Positions 1 to 7,563 of a stretch of 43,495 bases of DNA are shown here, piece after piece. The notes under the pieces were generated by a model. The model was not told where the DNA came from. It ran no database searches and was given only the letters and a program-made list of their open reading frames with translations. Numbering within the stretch: position 1 is the first letter of the stretch; the number at the start of each line of letters is the position of its first letter. The stretch spans positions 1 through 43,495 of the forward strand of contig DDIS01000109.1 in assembly GCA_002338615.1 (NCBI GenBank), in the 5' to 3' direction. The stretch is from Proteobacteria bacterium UBA1844 (lineage in GTDB: Bacteria; Pseudomonadota; Gammaproteobacteria; Steroidobacterales; Woeseiaceae). The position numbers and the translations under genes are program-made.

Positions 1-591
1 GCCGCCTGGACGCGCGAGGTGATCGGCGACACGATGGCGCGAACCTGCGAAGGCTGTGCGCAGCAAACCGTGGCCGGCAAAGGGCTGCTGCCGACCTTGC
101 TGCTGGAGACGGACGGTGTTGCCGACGCACTCGCGTCACTTGTTAACGGCAATCAGGCCTTGACCTTGGCCAATCTCGATGCGATTGCGGCGCCCGGCGT
201 TGCCATGACGCGCCAGGTGATCGAAGCGATTCGCGAGATGCCGACATCCGAGCAGGGGCTGATTCTAAATCGCCTGGCCGGCGAAATTGCGACTGCGCGA
301 ACCGTTGAGAAAGCTCTGCTCGCGAGACGCATGCTGATCTCCGGGAAACAAGTTCCCGAGGTGTTTGCGCTCAAGATCGCGACCGAGCGCGTGGAGGCCG
401 CCGTGCTGGAACTCGATGAAGAGATCGACAACCTGTTGTTCGAGTCGCGCGTCCGGCGAGAAATAGTCTCCGGTACGGTGGGCGTGCTGTTGAAACGCAC
501 CGCAACACGCCGCCAGGCATCACTCGATGTGCCCGAAGGGCCCATCATCGATCCCAACCCGATAGACCATGGCCGCGTCAATCCCGACTAA
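1..591 (+). CDS. ICE conjugation protein, TIGR03755 (PFL_4711)-like, 5'-truncated by window edge
   Basis: The reading frame is open from base 1, so only the C-terminal ~196 residues are visible and the true start lies to the left. The fragment is mostly helical and charged and carries a Cys-x2-Cys pair early on (CEGC), with no membrane segment. I assign it to the integrating-conjugative-element family TIGR03755 from remembered resemblance and from context: in ICEs of the PFGI/ICEclc type this gene directly precedes a small gene and the TraG-N protein, exactly as here. Members belong to the type IV secretion/mating-pair module and their precise role is unclear. The 3' end overlaps the next gene by 23 bases, which suggests one transcript. 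A profile search would settle the family. Confidence 0.6.
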   Translation, partial: AAWTREVIGDTMARTCEGCAQQTVAGKGLLPTLLLETDGVADALASLVNGNQALTLANLDAIAAPGVAMTRQVIEAIREMPTSEQGLILNRLAGEIATARTVEKALLARRMLISGKQVPEVFALKIATERVEAAVLELDEEIDNLLFESRVRREIVSGTVGVLLKRTATRRQASLDVPEGPIIDPNPIDHGRVNPD

Positions 592-940
592 ACGCTCTCG
601 CCGCTGGTTCTTCGCGTTGACCAGTGTCTTCCTGCTGTTGACACTGGCGATGGGCATCGCGCTGTGGCGCTTGTTGCAACTCGACACCCTGACCTCGCTA
701 GCCAACGATGTCGTTCGGCTCGATCGTGCCATGCGCGCCGTTCGCTGGACGATCATTGCGCTTGTCCTCGTGAGCTGGCCAACACTCATTAAATGGGTTG
801 CAAATCGAGGAGCGTGCGCGGCGCACAATTCGGCTCGCTGGCTTAACGCTCGATGGCGCGTCGTTGGGTGGTTGATCGCCATGGAGCTCTTGATTGGAAC
901 GTCGGTGCTGCCCTCGGTGTTTCGGCTCTTCGGTGCCTGA
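569..940 (+). CDS. small membrane protein of the ICE conjugation module (hypothetical)
   Basis: This is a 123-residue protein with three hydrophobic helices, at about residues 13-33, 57-77 and 97-117, and basic stretches between them, so it is probably an inner membrane protein. I do not recognise a named family. It overlaps the end of the upstream TIGR03755-like gene by 23 bases and is followed after 3 bases by the TraG-N-like gene, so the three are probably translated from one mRNA. Small membrane proteins commonly sit at this point in ICE mating-pair modules, so a structural or assembly role in conjugation is inferred, not shown. Confidence 0.55.
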   Translation: MAASIPTKRSRRWFFALTSVFLLLTLAMGIALWRLLQLDTLTSLANDVVRLDRAMRAVRWTIIALVLVSWPTLIKWVANRGACAAHNSARWLNARWRVVGWLIAMELLIGTSVLPSVFRLFGA

Positions 941-943
941 TCC

Positions 944-2509
944 GTGACCGTCGATAGCTACCTCGAACTCTTCACGACCTTGTTTGGCTGGACCATCTAC
1001 AACGTGCTGTGGGACGTACTGGTCGCGACCGGCATCGTTTACCTGCCGTTTATAGGTATCGTGATCGACAACTGGCGCGATCCGGCCGAAGGCGGTGAGT
1101 TCGGCACCGCCACCAGCCTCTCGCTACGCCGGCTTGAGATCGAGTTGTATCTCGCGCTGTTGGTGGTGGTGCTCGCCGGTCAACCCGCCGCGCTCACCCC
1201 ACTCAACGCAACGGTCTTACGCTACACGCCACCGCCGACCTTAAGCGAGCCGAACCCCGTCACGGCGACGCCCGAGAACCCCGACAGTACCTTCGGCGCA
1301 CAAGGCTTTGCCGGCTCCGCGGCTACGGTCAATCTGCCGATCTGGTGGTACGGCGTTTTGTCGATGACGTCGGGCGTCAATCATGCCCTCATCGAAGGAC
1401 TGCCCGTCGTGGCGGATCTGCGCACCTATGAGCAGCAAGCACGCCTTGCGAACATAACTGATCCTCGCCTGCGAAAAGAAGTGAGCGATTTCTTTGTCAG
1501 TTGTTACGTGCCGGCACGCTCCCGATACCAGCGCGAACGACCGGACGATGCGGCGACAGTCACACTGCTCGAGGAGTTCGGCGACACGGATCCCGATTGG
1601 ATCGGCTCGCACGTTTATCAACAACGCCCCAACTATTACGACGCGCTTCGATCGACGAGGCCCATTGCGGGCTGGCCGTACGATCCCAACCGAGACACCG
1701 AGTACGAGGAGAGTGCACCACCGGAGTGGGGCAGGCCGGTGTGCAACGAGTGGTGGCAACACGCCGAACGCGGTCTTCAGGAGAAATTGGTGGTTGCCAG
1801 TGAGGACACAGCGAGTGGCCTGGCGGGCCTAGTTGTGAGCTTGGTGCCAAGCTGGTCCACGGATCGGCAGCGCGACACGGTGGCCAAAGCTGTGCTCACG
1901 AATGCGCCACCCATCTGGTCAAACAATGACCTTGCGGCCCTGAACCGCGCCGATGGTGGCGTCATCGGCAGCGTGCAACAATTTGTGAAACAGGGACTCG
2001 CCGGCGGTGGCATTATTGCCGCGTCCGCCTTTTTCAGTGTGACGATGACGGTGGTGTTGCTGTCCTTGCCGATGATTCAGGCGCTGGTGTTGCTGGGCAT
2101 CTATGCCATGCTGCCACTGATTGTTGTGTTGTCGAGGTTTTCATTGTCGATGATGGTTATGGCCGCCATTGGCATTTTCACGGTTAAATTCTGGTCGGTG
2201 CTCTGGTATCTCGCGTTGTGGGTTGATCAAAACCTGATCGCGTCGATGTACCCAGACGTCTCAGTGTTCCTGGAATTGTTCGCGAATCCCGGCGAGCACG
2301 ACGTTAAACGGCTGTTACTAAACATGTTGTCGACGACGTTATATTTGATGCTGCCTATATTGTGGAGTGCCATGATGGCTTGGGTGGGCGTGAGAATTGG
2401 GCGGTCGATTGACGCGGCGACGAGCATTATCACCAGTCCGGCTCGAGATGCAGGCCAACAGGGCGGGGCGATTGGTAAAGGACTGGTAGGTCGCGTGGGG
2501 CGTCGTTAA
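944..2509 (+). CDS. TraG N-terminal-domain-like conjugal transfer membrane protein
   Basis: This 521-residue protein resembles the TraG-N family (PF07916) found in ICE mating-pair modules. Relatives act in mating-pair stabilisation and type IV secretion at the inner membrane. Hydrophobic segments lie near residues 20-40 and 68-90 and in a cluster at about 350-490. A hydrophilic, probably periplasmic, region of about 250 residues with several Cys and Trp residues lies between them. The C-terminus ends in a Gly/Arg-rich tail. The GTG start at 944 follows the previous stop by 3 bases. The length fits the ICE form of the family, not the much longer F-plasmid TraG. It reads toward the integrase end. 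No relaxase or further transfer gene follows. Confidence 0.72.
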   Translation: MTVDSYLELFTTLFGWTIYNVLWDVLVATGIVYLPFIGIVIDNWRDPAEGGEFGTATSLSLRRLEIELYLALLVVVLAGQPAALTPLNATVLRYTPPPTLSEPNPVTATPENPDSTFGAQGFAGSAATVNLPIWWYGVLSMTSGVNHALIEGLPVVADLRTYEQQARLANITDPRLRKEVSDFFVSCYVPARSRYQRERPDDAATVTLLEEFGDTDPDWIGSHVYQQRPNYYDALRSTRPIAGWPYDPNRDTEYEESAPPEWGRPVCNEWWQHAERGLQEKLVVASEDTASGLAGLVVSLVPSWSTDRQRDTVAKAVLTNAPPIWSNNDLAALNRADGGVIGSVQQFVKQGLAGGGIIAASAFFSVTMTVVLLSLPMIQALVLLGIYAMLPLIVVLSRFSLSMMVMAAIGIFTVKFWSVLWYLALWVDQNLIASMYPDVSVFLELFANPGEHDVKRLLLNMLSTTLYLMLPILWSAMMAWVGVRIGRSIDAATSIITSPARDAGQQGGAIGKGLVGRVGRR

Positions 2510-2514
2510 ATTGG

Positions 2515-2739
2515 TCAATACCAGCCGTAAGGGTCGGTGCCATCGTCAAGACAACCGGTACGATAATTCAGGATTCCAGTATTCAGTTTACTATCGTCCG
2601 TAGGACGATGCAGGGGTGTACGAGCGGCGCTCGAATGGAATGCAATAAACTTCAGCGCGTGCCACAAAAATAGGACCCCGAACACAACGATGGAACCGAA
2701 ACCACGAATCGATTTGTTCACAAATGAGCGGCTTGCCAT
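2515..2739 (-). CDS. small single-pass membrane protein, hypothetical
   Basis: This 74-residue ORF has a basic N-terminus, one clear transmembrane helix (about residues 13-33) and a polar C-terminus ending in an acidic, aromatic motif (LDDGTDPYGWY). The ATG has a purine-rich stretch (AAGGTG) about 9 bases upstream on the minus strand. It starts 30 bases after the AlpA stop on the same strand, so the two could share a transcript, and it ends 5 bases past the TraG-N stop in a convergent arrangement. I do not recognise the family. The coherent membrane topology and tight packing argue for a real gene, but the short length leaves doubt. Confidence 0.45.
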   Translation of the reverse strand: MASRSFVNKSIRGFGSIVVFGVLFLWHALKFIAFHSSAARTPLHRPTDDSKLNTGILNYRTGCLDDGTDPYGWY

Positions 2740-2769
2740 CGGCCCATTACACCTTATTTCTGGAAGACG

Positions 2770-3012
2770 CTATTTTATCATGCCCGAAGCTTGTTCGCCG
2801 GTGCCGCGAATCTGATGATGTGTGGCGCGAGAGGCGCGGATCCTGGCGCCGATCCAGTCAGCGACTTCTTCGGCCACCCAACCTACGGCACGGGGTCCCA
2901 GTTGGACTTGCGTCGGAAATTGGTCACGGCCAATGAGTTCGTAAATGGTAGAACGCGACAATCCCGTTCGACGCATTACTTCTGGCAAGCGGTAGATCTC
3001 GTTGTTAGTCAT
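2770..3012 (-). CDS. AlpA-family excisionase-like transcriptional regulator
   Basis: This 80-residue protein is of the AlpA/phage regulatory family (PF05930). It is a winged-helix/MerR-like DNA-binding protein with the typical start RLPEVMRRTGLSRSTIYELI (about residues 8-27) followed by a FP-x-Q-x-x-LG segment and a W-x-x-E-V-x-x-W-I stretch. In E. coli the namesake AlpA activates the integrase of prophage CP4-57, which is also inserted in ssrA, and related proteins act as excision factors. Here it lies 181 bases downstream of the integrase on the same strand. It is therefore inferred to control int expression or element excision. Confidence 0.85.
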   Translation of the reverse strand: MTNNEIYRLPEVMRRTGLSRSTIYELIGRDQFPTQVQLGPRAVGWVAEEVADWIGARIRASRATHHQIRGTGEQASGMIK

Positions 3013-3193
3013 GTCTGCATCCGATTAGAACCAATAATGTTCACGTACGATAGTCGGATCCTGGGTGCGTCTCGCAGAAAAGACACGCGCAGGGGTGCAG
3101 AGATTGTCTGACCTTGCAGTGAGTACCGTTGAGGCTTGATCGTTTTTGCGCGACCGCAGTCCCTGGCAGTCATAATTTATCCATATTGAGGTC

Positions 3194-4399
3194 CTACGTG
3201 GCGGTGTCGCCGCTTGCTTTCAGGATGTCCAAATAATCCGCCCACGCTTGCATCAGTTTTCGGCGTTGCGACAGATATTGCGCGTGATTGTAGGCGCGCC
3301 GTACTTTGCTTTTCTCAACATGACCAAGCTGAGCTTCAATGACATCGGGGGAGTAGCCCATCTCATTTAACCGAGTGGAGGCCATGCTCCTAAAGCCATG
3401 AGCGGTCATTTCCTCGCGCGTGTAGCCCAACCGACGCAAGGCGGCATTGAGACTGTTATCACTGATCGGCTTCTCATCCGTTCTTACCGAAGGGAATAAA
3501 TAGCCCTTCGGTCCCGTTAGGGGAGCCAGATCGTCGAGGATCGCGATTGCCTGCTCGGACAGGGGCACTAGATGCTCCCGGCCTTGCTTAGTGCGCCTTG
3601 CGGGAATTCGCCACTCCGCAGCCTCCCTATCGATTTCGGACCAGGTTGCCGCCCGCAACTCGCCAGGCCGGACAAAGACCAGGGGGGCGAGTTTGAGGGC
3701 CGCGGTGACGGCGTTCAGACCCGAATAGCCGTCTATCGCGCGTAGCAATCCGCCGATTTCCGCCGGCTGGGTGATCGAGGCGAAGTGCTGTGCATTGACC
3801 GGCGCGAGCTGGCCTTGCAGTGCGGCTGCAATATCGTGCTCGGCGCGCCCTGATCCGACGGCATATTTCCAAACCCGGCTGCAGGCAGACCGAACCCGGT
3901 GGGCCGTATCCCGGCTGCCTTTGTGCTCGATCCGTTTCAGGACCGCCAGCAGCTCCAAGGCGGTGATCTCGGCGATCGCCTTGTTGCCGAGATACGGGTA
4001 GACGTGCAGTTCGAAGCGTCGCTGCGTGGTTCGGGCGGCACCGGTCGTTTGCATGTTCAGGAATTCGGACGCTAACGCTCTAAGAGACTCGGGATTAGCC
4101 TCTTTTTCGGCTATTTTGACCGCCCGGGGGTCAATCGGTGGGTCGCTCGCGAGGAGCTTCCGAGCTTCGTCCCGGCGCGCGCGCGCGGCGGCTAAGGAGA
4201 CGTCCGGGAAGGTGCCCAGACTCATGGCGACCGCTTTTCGGGTCTTGCCGGTTCCCCACCGATAGCGAAGTCGCCACCATTTGCCGCCGGCAGGCTGAAC
4301 ACATAATACCAGGCCCCCGCCATCGGCGAGGAACCGTTCTGTCTTGCCAGGCTTGGCCTTGCCTGGCGCATTACTCGCCAGTTTGTTGAGCTTGGACAT
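3194..4399 (-). CDS. P4-type tyrosine site-specific integrase of the ssrA-inserted element
   Basis: This tyrosine recombinase integrates and excises the element. The N-terminal arm-binding DUF4102-like domain spans about residues 5-90 (FLADGGGLVLCVQPAGGKWW), the core-binding domain about 100-200 and the catalytic domain about 230-385. The catalytic set is visible: Arg in VRPGELR (about 244), His and Arg in HGFR (334, 337), His in QLGH (360) and Tyr in RRAYNHAQYL (370). I choose the ATG at 4397-4399 (401 residues) because the protein then begins just before the family's conserved N-terminus. An ATG at 4448-4450 would add 17 unmatched residues. The gene begins about 175 bases from the tmRNA 3' end and reads into the element. 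All catalytic residues are present, so it looks functional. Confidence 0.93.
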   Translation of the reverse strand: MSKLNKLASNAPGKAKPGKTERFLADGGGLVLCVQPAGGKWWRLRYRWGTGKTRKAVAMSLGTFPDVSLAAARARRDEARKLLASDPPIDPRAVKIAEKEANPESLRALASEFLNMQTTGAARTTQRRFELHVYPYLGNKAIAEITALELLAVLKRIEHKGSRDTAHRVRSACSRVWKYAVGSGRAEHDIAAALQGQLAPVNAQHFASITQPAEIGGLLRAIDGYSGLNAVTAALKLAPLVFVRPGELRAATWSEIDREAAEWRIPARRTKQGREHLVPLSEQAIAILDDLAPLTGPKGYLFPSVRTDEKPISDNSLNAALRRLGYTREEMTAHGFRSMASTRLNEMGYSPDVIEAQLGHVEKSKVRRAYNHAQYLSQRRKLMQAWADYLDILKASGDTAT

Positions 4400-4440
4400 T
4401 TGTGCAGTGGTCCTCTTGCGAGAAGCCCAATACTGCACAA
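4400..4440. repeat. 9-bp inverted repeat around the integrase start, with a third partial copy
   Basis: TTGTGCAGT at 4400-4408 and its exact complement ACTGCACAA at 4432-4440 form an inverted repeat with a 23-base spacer. A further TGCACAA lies at 4446-4452. They immediately precede the chosen integrase ATG. Short repeated words like these near an integrase start are often arm-type integrase sites or operators, so this could bind Int or AlpA. That role is inferred. Confidence 0.5.
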
Positions 4441-4549
4441 AACATTGCACAAATTACGGCGTAAGTCAACGGATCTCAAAAAACCCTGCTGGATTGTTAC
4501 CGCTATATAAATTAATATAAACAAACAGTTAACGATCAAACTTAAAGCT

Positions 4550-4605
4550 CTTCGGACCCCTTCGGACACAAAAATGGTGGAGGTGGCGAGAATCGAACTC
4601 GCGTC
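4550..4605. other. predicted attachment-site junction (attL/attR) at the tmRNA 3' end
   Basis: The tRNA-like 3' end of ssrA, including its T arm and encoded CCA, lies at about 4575-4605. Immediately outside it begins AT-rich, non-genic DNA leading to the integrase. Integrases of this class recombine within tRNA or tmRNA 3' ends and leave a direct repeat at the far end, which is outside this window, so exact core boundaries cannot be set. A perfect 8-base direct repeat CTTCGGAC (4550-4557 and 4560-4567) flanks the junction. Confidence 0.55.
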
Positions 4606-4937
4606 CGCAAGCCCTCTGCTCCGAGGTCTACATGCTTATACCGTCATTAATCTTACTGTGGGCTACCCGACGGGCAGGGAAAACTCACAGCCAGCTCAGT
4701 CCTGTTTTAACTACCGAGTACCCTGAACACGCCCCGATAGCGGTCTCGTGAATATGACACCTGTGATCCGAACGCACGAGCACGTACCGGGCAGATGACA
4801 CCAAACTGGTTTTTAAGCAGCTAGTGCGTAGTTGTCGTCGTTGGCAACTATAAGTTTTACAGTTGGATTTACGAGGTACTCTGTCCCTCGGCATGCACTC
4901 AGAGGTTCGCGACCCACGTCGAAGCCATGTCACCCCC
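4575..4937 (-). ncRNA. ssrA: tmRNA (transfer-messenger RNA)
   Basis: This is the tmRNA that rescues stalled ribosomes with SmpB. The 5' end GGGGGTG (4937 to 4931) pairs with CACCTCC next to the encoded ACCA at the 3' end (4575), allowing one G-U pair. The conserved start TGACATGGCTTCGACG and the T arm with GTTCGATTC are present. The resume codon GCC begins an ORF (4845 to 4813) encoding the tag ANDDNYALAA followed by TAA, one residue from the E. coli tag. The length is 363 nt, as in E. coli. It is downstream of smpB on the same strand. Its 3' end is the insertion site of the mobile element and appears intact. Confidence 0.97.
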
Positions 4938-4946
4938 GGTCCAGGT

Positions 4947-4974
4947 AGTGTAGGGGCGATACGGCGAAATTCAA
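4947..4974 (-). promoter_or_regulatory. sigma-70-type promoter of ssrA
   Basis: On the minus strand a -35 box TTGAAT (4974-4969) and a -10 box TACACT (4952-4947) are separated by 16 bases. Transcription would start a few bases before the mature tmRNA 5' end at 4937. The DNA upstream, about 4990-5050, is strikingly AT-rich and may act as an UP element. Confidence 0.65.
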
Positions 4975-5050
4975 TGCCGGGGTCTCTGCTTATCGCAAAA
5001 AGATTGCAATAAAAGACATTAATAATAGCACATAAGCTGTTGTTTAATAA

Positions 5051-5524
5051 CTAAGATTTAAGTATTCGAGCCTTTTGTCGCTGCCAGTCCTGATCCTTCT
5101 TGGCCGCGCGTTTATCGTGCTGTTTCTTGCCTTTCGCCAGGCCAATTTCCAGTTTTGCGCGACCTTTGCTCCAGTGCAGGTCGAGCGGCACGATGGCGTA
5201 GCCCTTGCGTTCGACCTGTCCGGTCAAACGATCCAGCTCGAGCCGGCTCATCAGCAGCTTGCGTGTGCGCGTCGGGTCGGCCTTGATGTGCGTCGATACC
5301 GTCTTGAGTGGCGCGAAATGTGCGCCGACCAGCCAGGCCTCGTTGTTTCGAAGATGCACGTATGACTCGCTAAGCTGTGCGCTGCCAGCCCGCAAGCTCT
5401 TGACCTCCCAACCCTCGAGCACGAGCCCGGCTTCGAAGCGATCTTCGATGAAGTAGTCGTGCCGCGCGCGGCGATTGACGGCAATTTGCCTGGGAGGGGA
5501 CTTGCTGTTTTGTGATTTGTTCAT
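5051..5524 (-). CDS. smpB: SsrA-binding protein SmpB
   Basis: SmpB binds the tRNA-like domain of tmRNA and delivers it to stalled ribosomes. The core is recognisable: [10 protein letters not shown], then [18 protein letters not shown], and the basic C-terminal tail [12 protein letters not shown] followed by R-x-x-A-R that mimics the mRNA path. I choose the ATG at 5522-5524 (157 residues), the usual family length. An upstream in-frame start at 5587 adds 21 residues with no family match. The gene lies directly upstream of ssrA on the same strand, the classical pairing, with the tmRNA promoter in between. Confidence 0.95.
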   Translation of the reverse strand: MNKSQNSKSPPRQIAVNRRARHDYFIEDRFEAGLVLEGWEVKSLRAGSAQLSESYVHLRNNEAWLVGAHFAPLKTVSTHIKADPTRTRKLLMSRLELDRLTGQVERKGYAIVPLDLHWSKGRAKLEIGLAKGKKQHDKRAAKKDQDWQRQKARILKS

Positions 5525-5693
5525 CGGGTCCGGTTTCTGGCTGTAGCTGCCTATACAGGGGGCAGCGCCGCTTGCAGGGCCGAGCATTATACGGATTCGG
5601 CCGCTGCCGGTTCGCCTGAAGCTCGTAATTTATTGTCAGACTGGGCTATTTGTATAAGAATCGCGGATCTTTACGGGTGGGGACAATAAAAAC

Positions 5694-7064
5694 ATGCTGA
5701 GCAACCAAGGCAGGAATGGCGGCAAGCGCAAGTCGCTGCACGGACACTGGTCATCGCGGATGGCTTTCATTCTGGCGGTAACCGGTTCCGCGGTAGGTCT
5801 CGGCAACATCTGGAAGTTCCCCTATATCGCGGGCCAGAACGGCGGCGGCGCTTTTGTCCTGGTGTACCTGCTGTGCGTTGTTCTCATCGGCATGCCGGTG
5901 ATGATGTCGGAGATCCTGATCGGCCGTCGCGGCCGACGCAATCCAATCGCGACGATGGAGCTGCTCGGCAAGGAGGAGGGAAGCTCGGGGCACTGGCGGT
6001 GGGTTGGGCTCATTGGCGTCCTTGCCGGGATACTGATTCTTTCGTACTACAGCGTGATCGCGGGCTGGGTGCTGGTCTACATCGTGAAAAGCGCCCAGGG
6101 AGCTTTTGTCGGTGCGGACTCGGATACGGTATCTGCGATCTTTGCAGGATTCACAGGCAACTGGTTGTCGGTTACCTTCTCACATACCGTGTTCATGGCG
6201 CTTACGGTATTTGTCGTTGCGCGCGGTGTCGAACGCGGTCTCGAACAAGCGGTACGGTTCATGGTGCCGGCTTTGCTGGTACTCATGCTGACCTTGCTTG
6301 CGTACTCCATAAATTCCGGTCATTTCATGGAAGGCGTCGATTTCATGTTCACGCCGGCCTGGGACAAGCTGGGCTGGGGCAGCGTACTCGCCGCGCTCGG
6401 CCAGGCATTTTTTACTTTGAGCATCGGCATGGGGGCCATCATGGCCTACGGTGCCTATCTGCCTGAGGACACGTCGATTATGGGCGCCTCGGGAGCTGTT
6501 GTTGTGGCGGACACCTGTATCGCAATCCTCGCCGGTCTCGTGATATTTCCGCTCGTGTTCGCGAACGGTCTGGATCCGGCTGAAGGTGCTGGCCTCGTGT
6601 TCCATACCTTGCCACTCGCATTTGGCAAGATGGCTGGCGGCGTTATTTTTTCCACCCTGTTTTTCATACTGCTGGCATTTGCGGCGTGGACATCGGCACT
6701 TGGCCTGGTTGAGCCCGCGGTGGCCTGGCTGGTGGAGCAATTTGGCAGAACGCGCTCGCAAGCAGCCGTTATCGTTGGTTCGCTTATCTGGCTGGCCGGG
6801 ATGGGCTCTGTGTTGTCGTTCAACGTACTCGCTGACGTCAGTTTCCTGGCCGGCACGATCTTCGACAATGTGGACTACCTGACGAGCAACATCATGCTGC
6901 CGCTTGGCGGACTTCTGATTACAATTTTCGCCGGCTGGGTAATGTGTCGAAATTCAACAGCCGATGAACTCGGTGGTGCCGGGACAACGTACAAGATGTG
7001 GCGGGTGCTGGCTCGCTTCCTCGCACCCATTGGAATTCTCATCGTTCTTTTCAATGCCATTTGA
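5694..7064 (+). CDS. sodium-dependent transporter, NSS/SNF family
   Basis: This 456-residue integral membrane protein of the neurotransmitter:sodium symporter family (LeuT fold) probably imports an amino acid or amine with Na+. The first helix carries the unwound-helix signature AVGLGNIWKFPYIAGQNGGG (residues 33-52), which lines the substrate and sodium sites. About 11-12 hydrophobic helices follow, a length typical of bacterial MhsT/Tyt1-like members. The substrate cannot be read from the sequence. It diverges from smpB and precedes ratA by 52 bases. In many gammaproteobacteria smpB and ratA are direct neighbours, so this gene appears to be an insertion there. A possible -10 (TATAAG at 5653) precedes it, without a convincing -35. 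Confidence 0.92.
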   Translation: MLSNQGRNGGKRKSLHGHWSSRMAFILAVTGSAVGLGNIWKFPYIAGQNGGGAFVLVYLLCVVLIGMPVMMSEILIGRRGRRNPIATMELLGKEEGSSGHWRWVGLIGVLAGILILSYYSVIAGWVLVYIVKSAQGAFVGADSDTVSAIFAGFTGNWLSVTFSHTVFMALTVFVVARGVERGLEQAVRFMVPALLVLMLTLLAYSINSGHFMEGVDFMFTPAWDKLGWGSVLAALGQAFFTLSIGMGAIMAYGAYLPEDTSIMGASGAVVVADTCIAILAGLVIFPLVFANGLDPAEGAGLVFHTLPLAFGKMAGGVIFSTLFFILLAFAAWTSALGLVEPAVAWLVEQFGRTRSQAAVIVGSLIWLAGMGSVLSFNVLADVSFLAGTIFDNVDYLTSNIMLPLGGLLITIFAGWVMCRNSTADELGGAGTTYKMWRVLARFLAPIGILIVLFNAI

Positions 7065-7116
7065 AGGCGGGGTTAATTAGAGGCCCCGGCCTCCGCAGGG
7101 CGACCCGTGCGCAGCA

Positions 7117-7563
7117 ATGAGAACTGTTAGTCGAAACGCGCTGGTGCCGTACTCTGCACCACAGATGTACGCACTGGTAGATGATATTGAGTCGTACCCC
7201 GAGTTCCTGCCGTGGTGCGACCAGGCCGAAGTGCGCGCGCGCTCGGAGCACCAGGTCGAAGCGACTATTCACCTGCGCCGCGGTGGCCTGACGAAGTCAT
7301 TTACAACGCGGAATCGCCTGCAACCGCCGGAAATCATCGCCCTCGACCTGCTGAGCGGGCCGTTTCGGAAATTGCGGGGACAATGGAAATTTCAGGCCCT
7401 GGCTGCAAACGCCTGCAAGGTGTCCCTGCACCTTGAGTTCGACTTTGATAATCGCCTGACTGACATGTTATTCGGATCATTTTTCGAAAGCACCTGCAAT
7501 TCGCTGGTGGACGCTTTTACCAGGCGCGCCCACGATATCTACGGGGTGCCGGTGGTTGACTGA
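7117..7563 (+). CDS. ratA: RatA family protein (START-like, ribosome-association toxin / CoQ-binding-like)
   Basis: This 148-residue single-domain protein has the START/polyketide-cyclase fold of the RatA/Coq10 family. Typical features are the N-terminal V-x-x-S-x-x-x-M-Y-x-L-V-x-D-I-E-x-Y-P-x-F-L-P-W-C block (about residues 12-35) and a C-terminal amphipathic helix (NSLVDAFTRRAHDIYG). E. coli RatA is reported to block 70S formation. Mitochondrial Coq10 relatives bind ubiquinone, so a quinone-related housekeeping role is equally possible. It overlaps ratB by 8 bases, and the cluster with smpB and bamE is the ancestral neighbourhood. The toxin name should not be read as proof of a toxin-antitoxin pair. 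Confidence 0.9.
   Translation: MRTVSRNALVPYSAPQMYALVDDIESYPEFLPWCDQAEVRARSEHQVEATIHLRRGGLTKSFTTRNRLQPPEIIALDLLSGPFRKLRGQWKFQALAANACKVSLHLEFDFDNRLTDMLFGSFFESTCNSLVDAFTRRAHDIYGVPVVD

Noticed and set aside
4222..4569. 115-residue minus-strand ORF over the integrase start and attachment region
   Set aside because: It is a different frame of the integrase N-terminal coding region extended through AT-rich non-coding DNA. No motifs or ribosome-binding site were seen.
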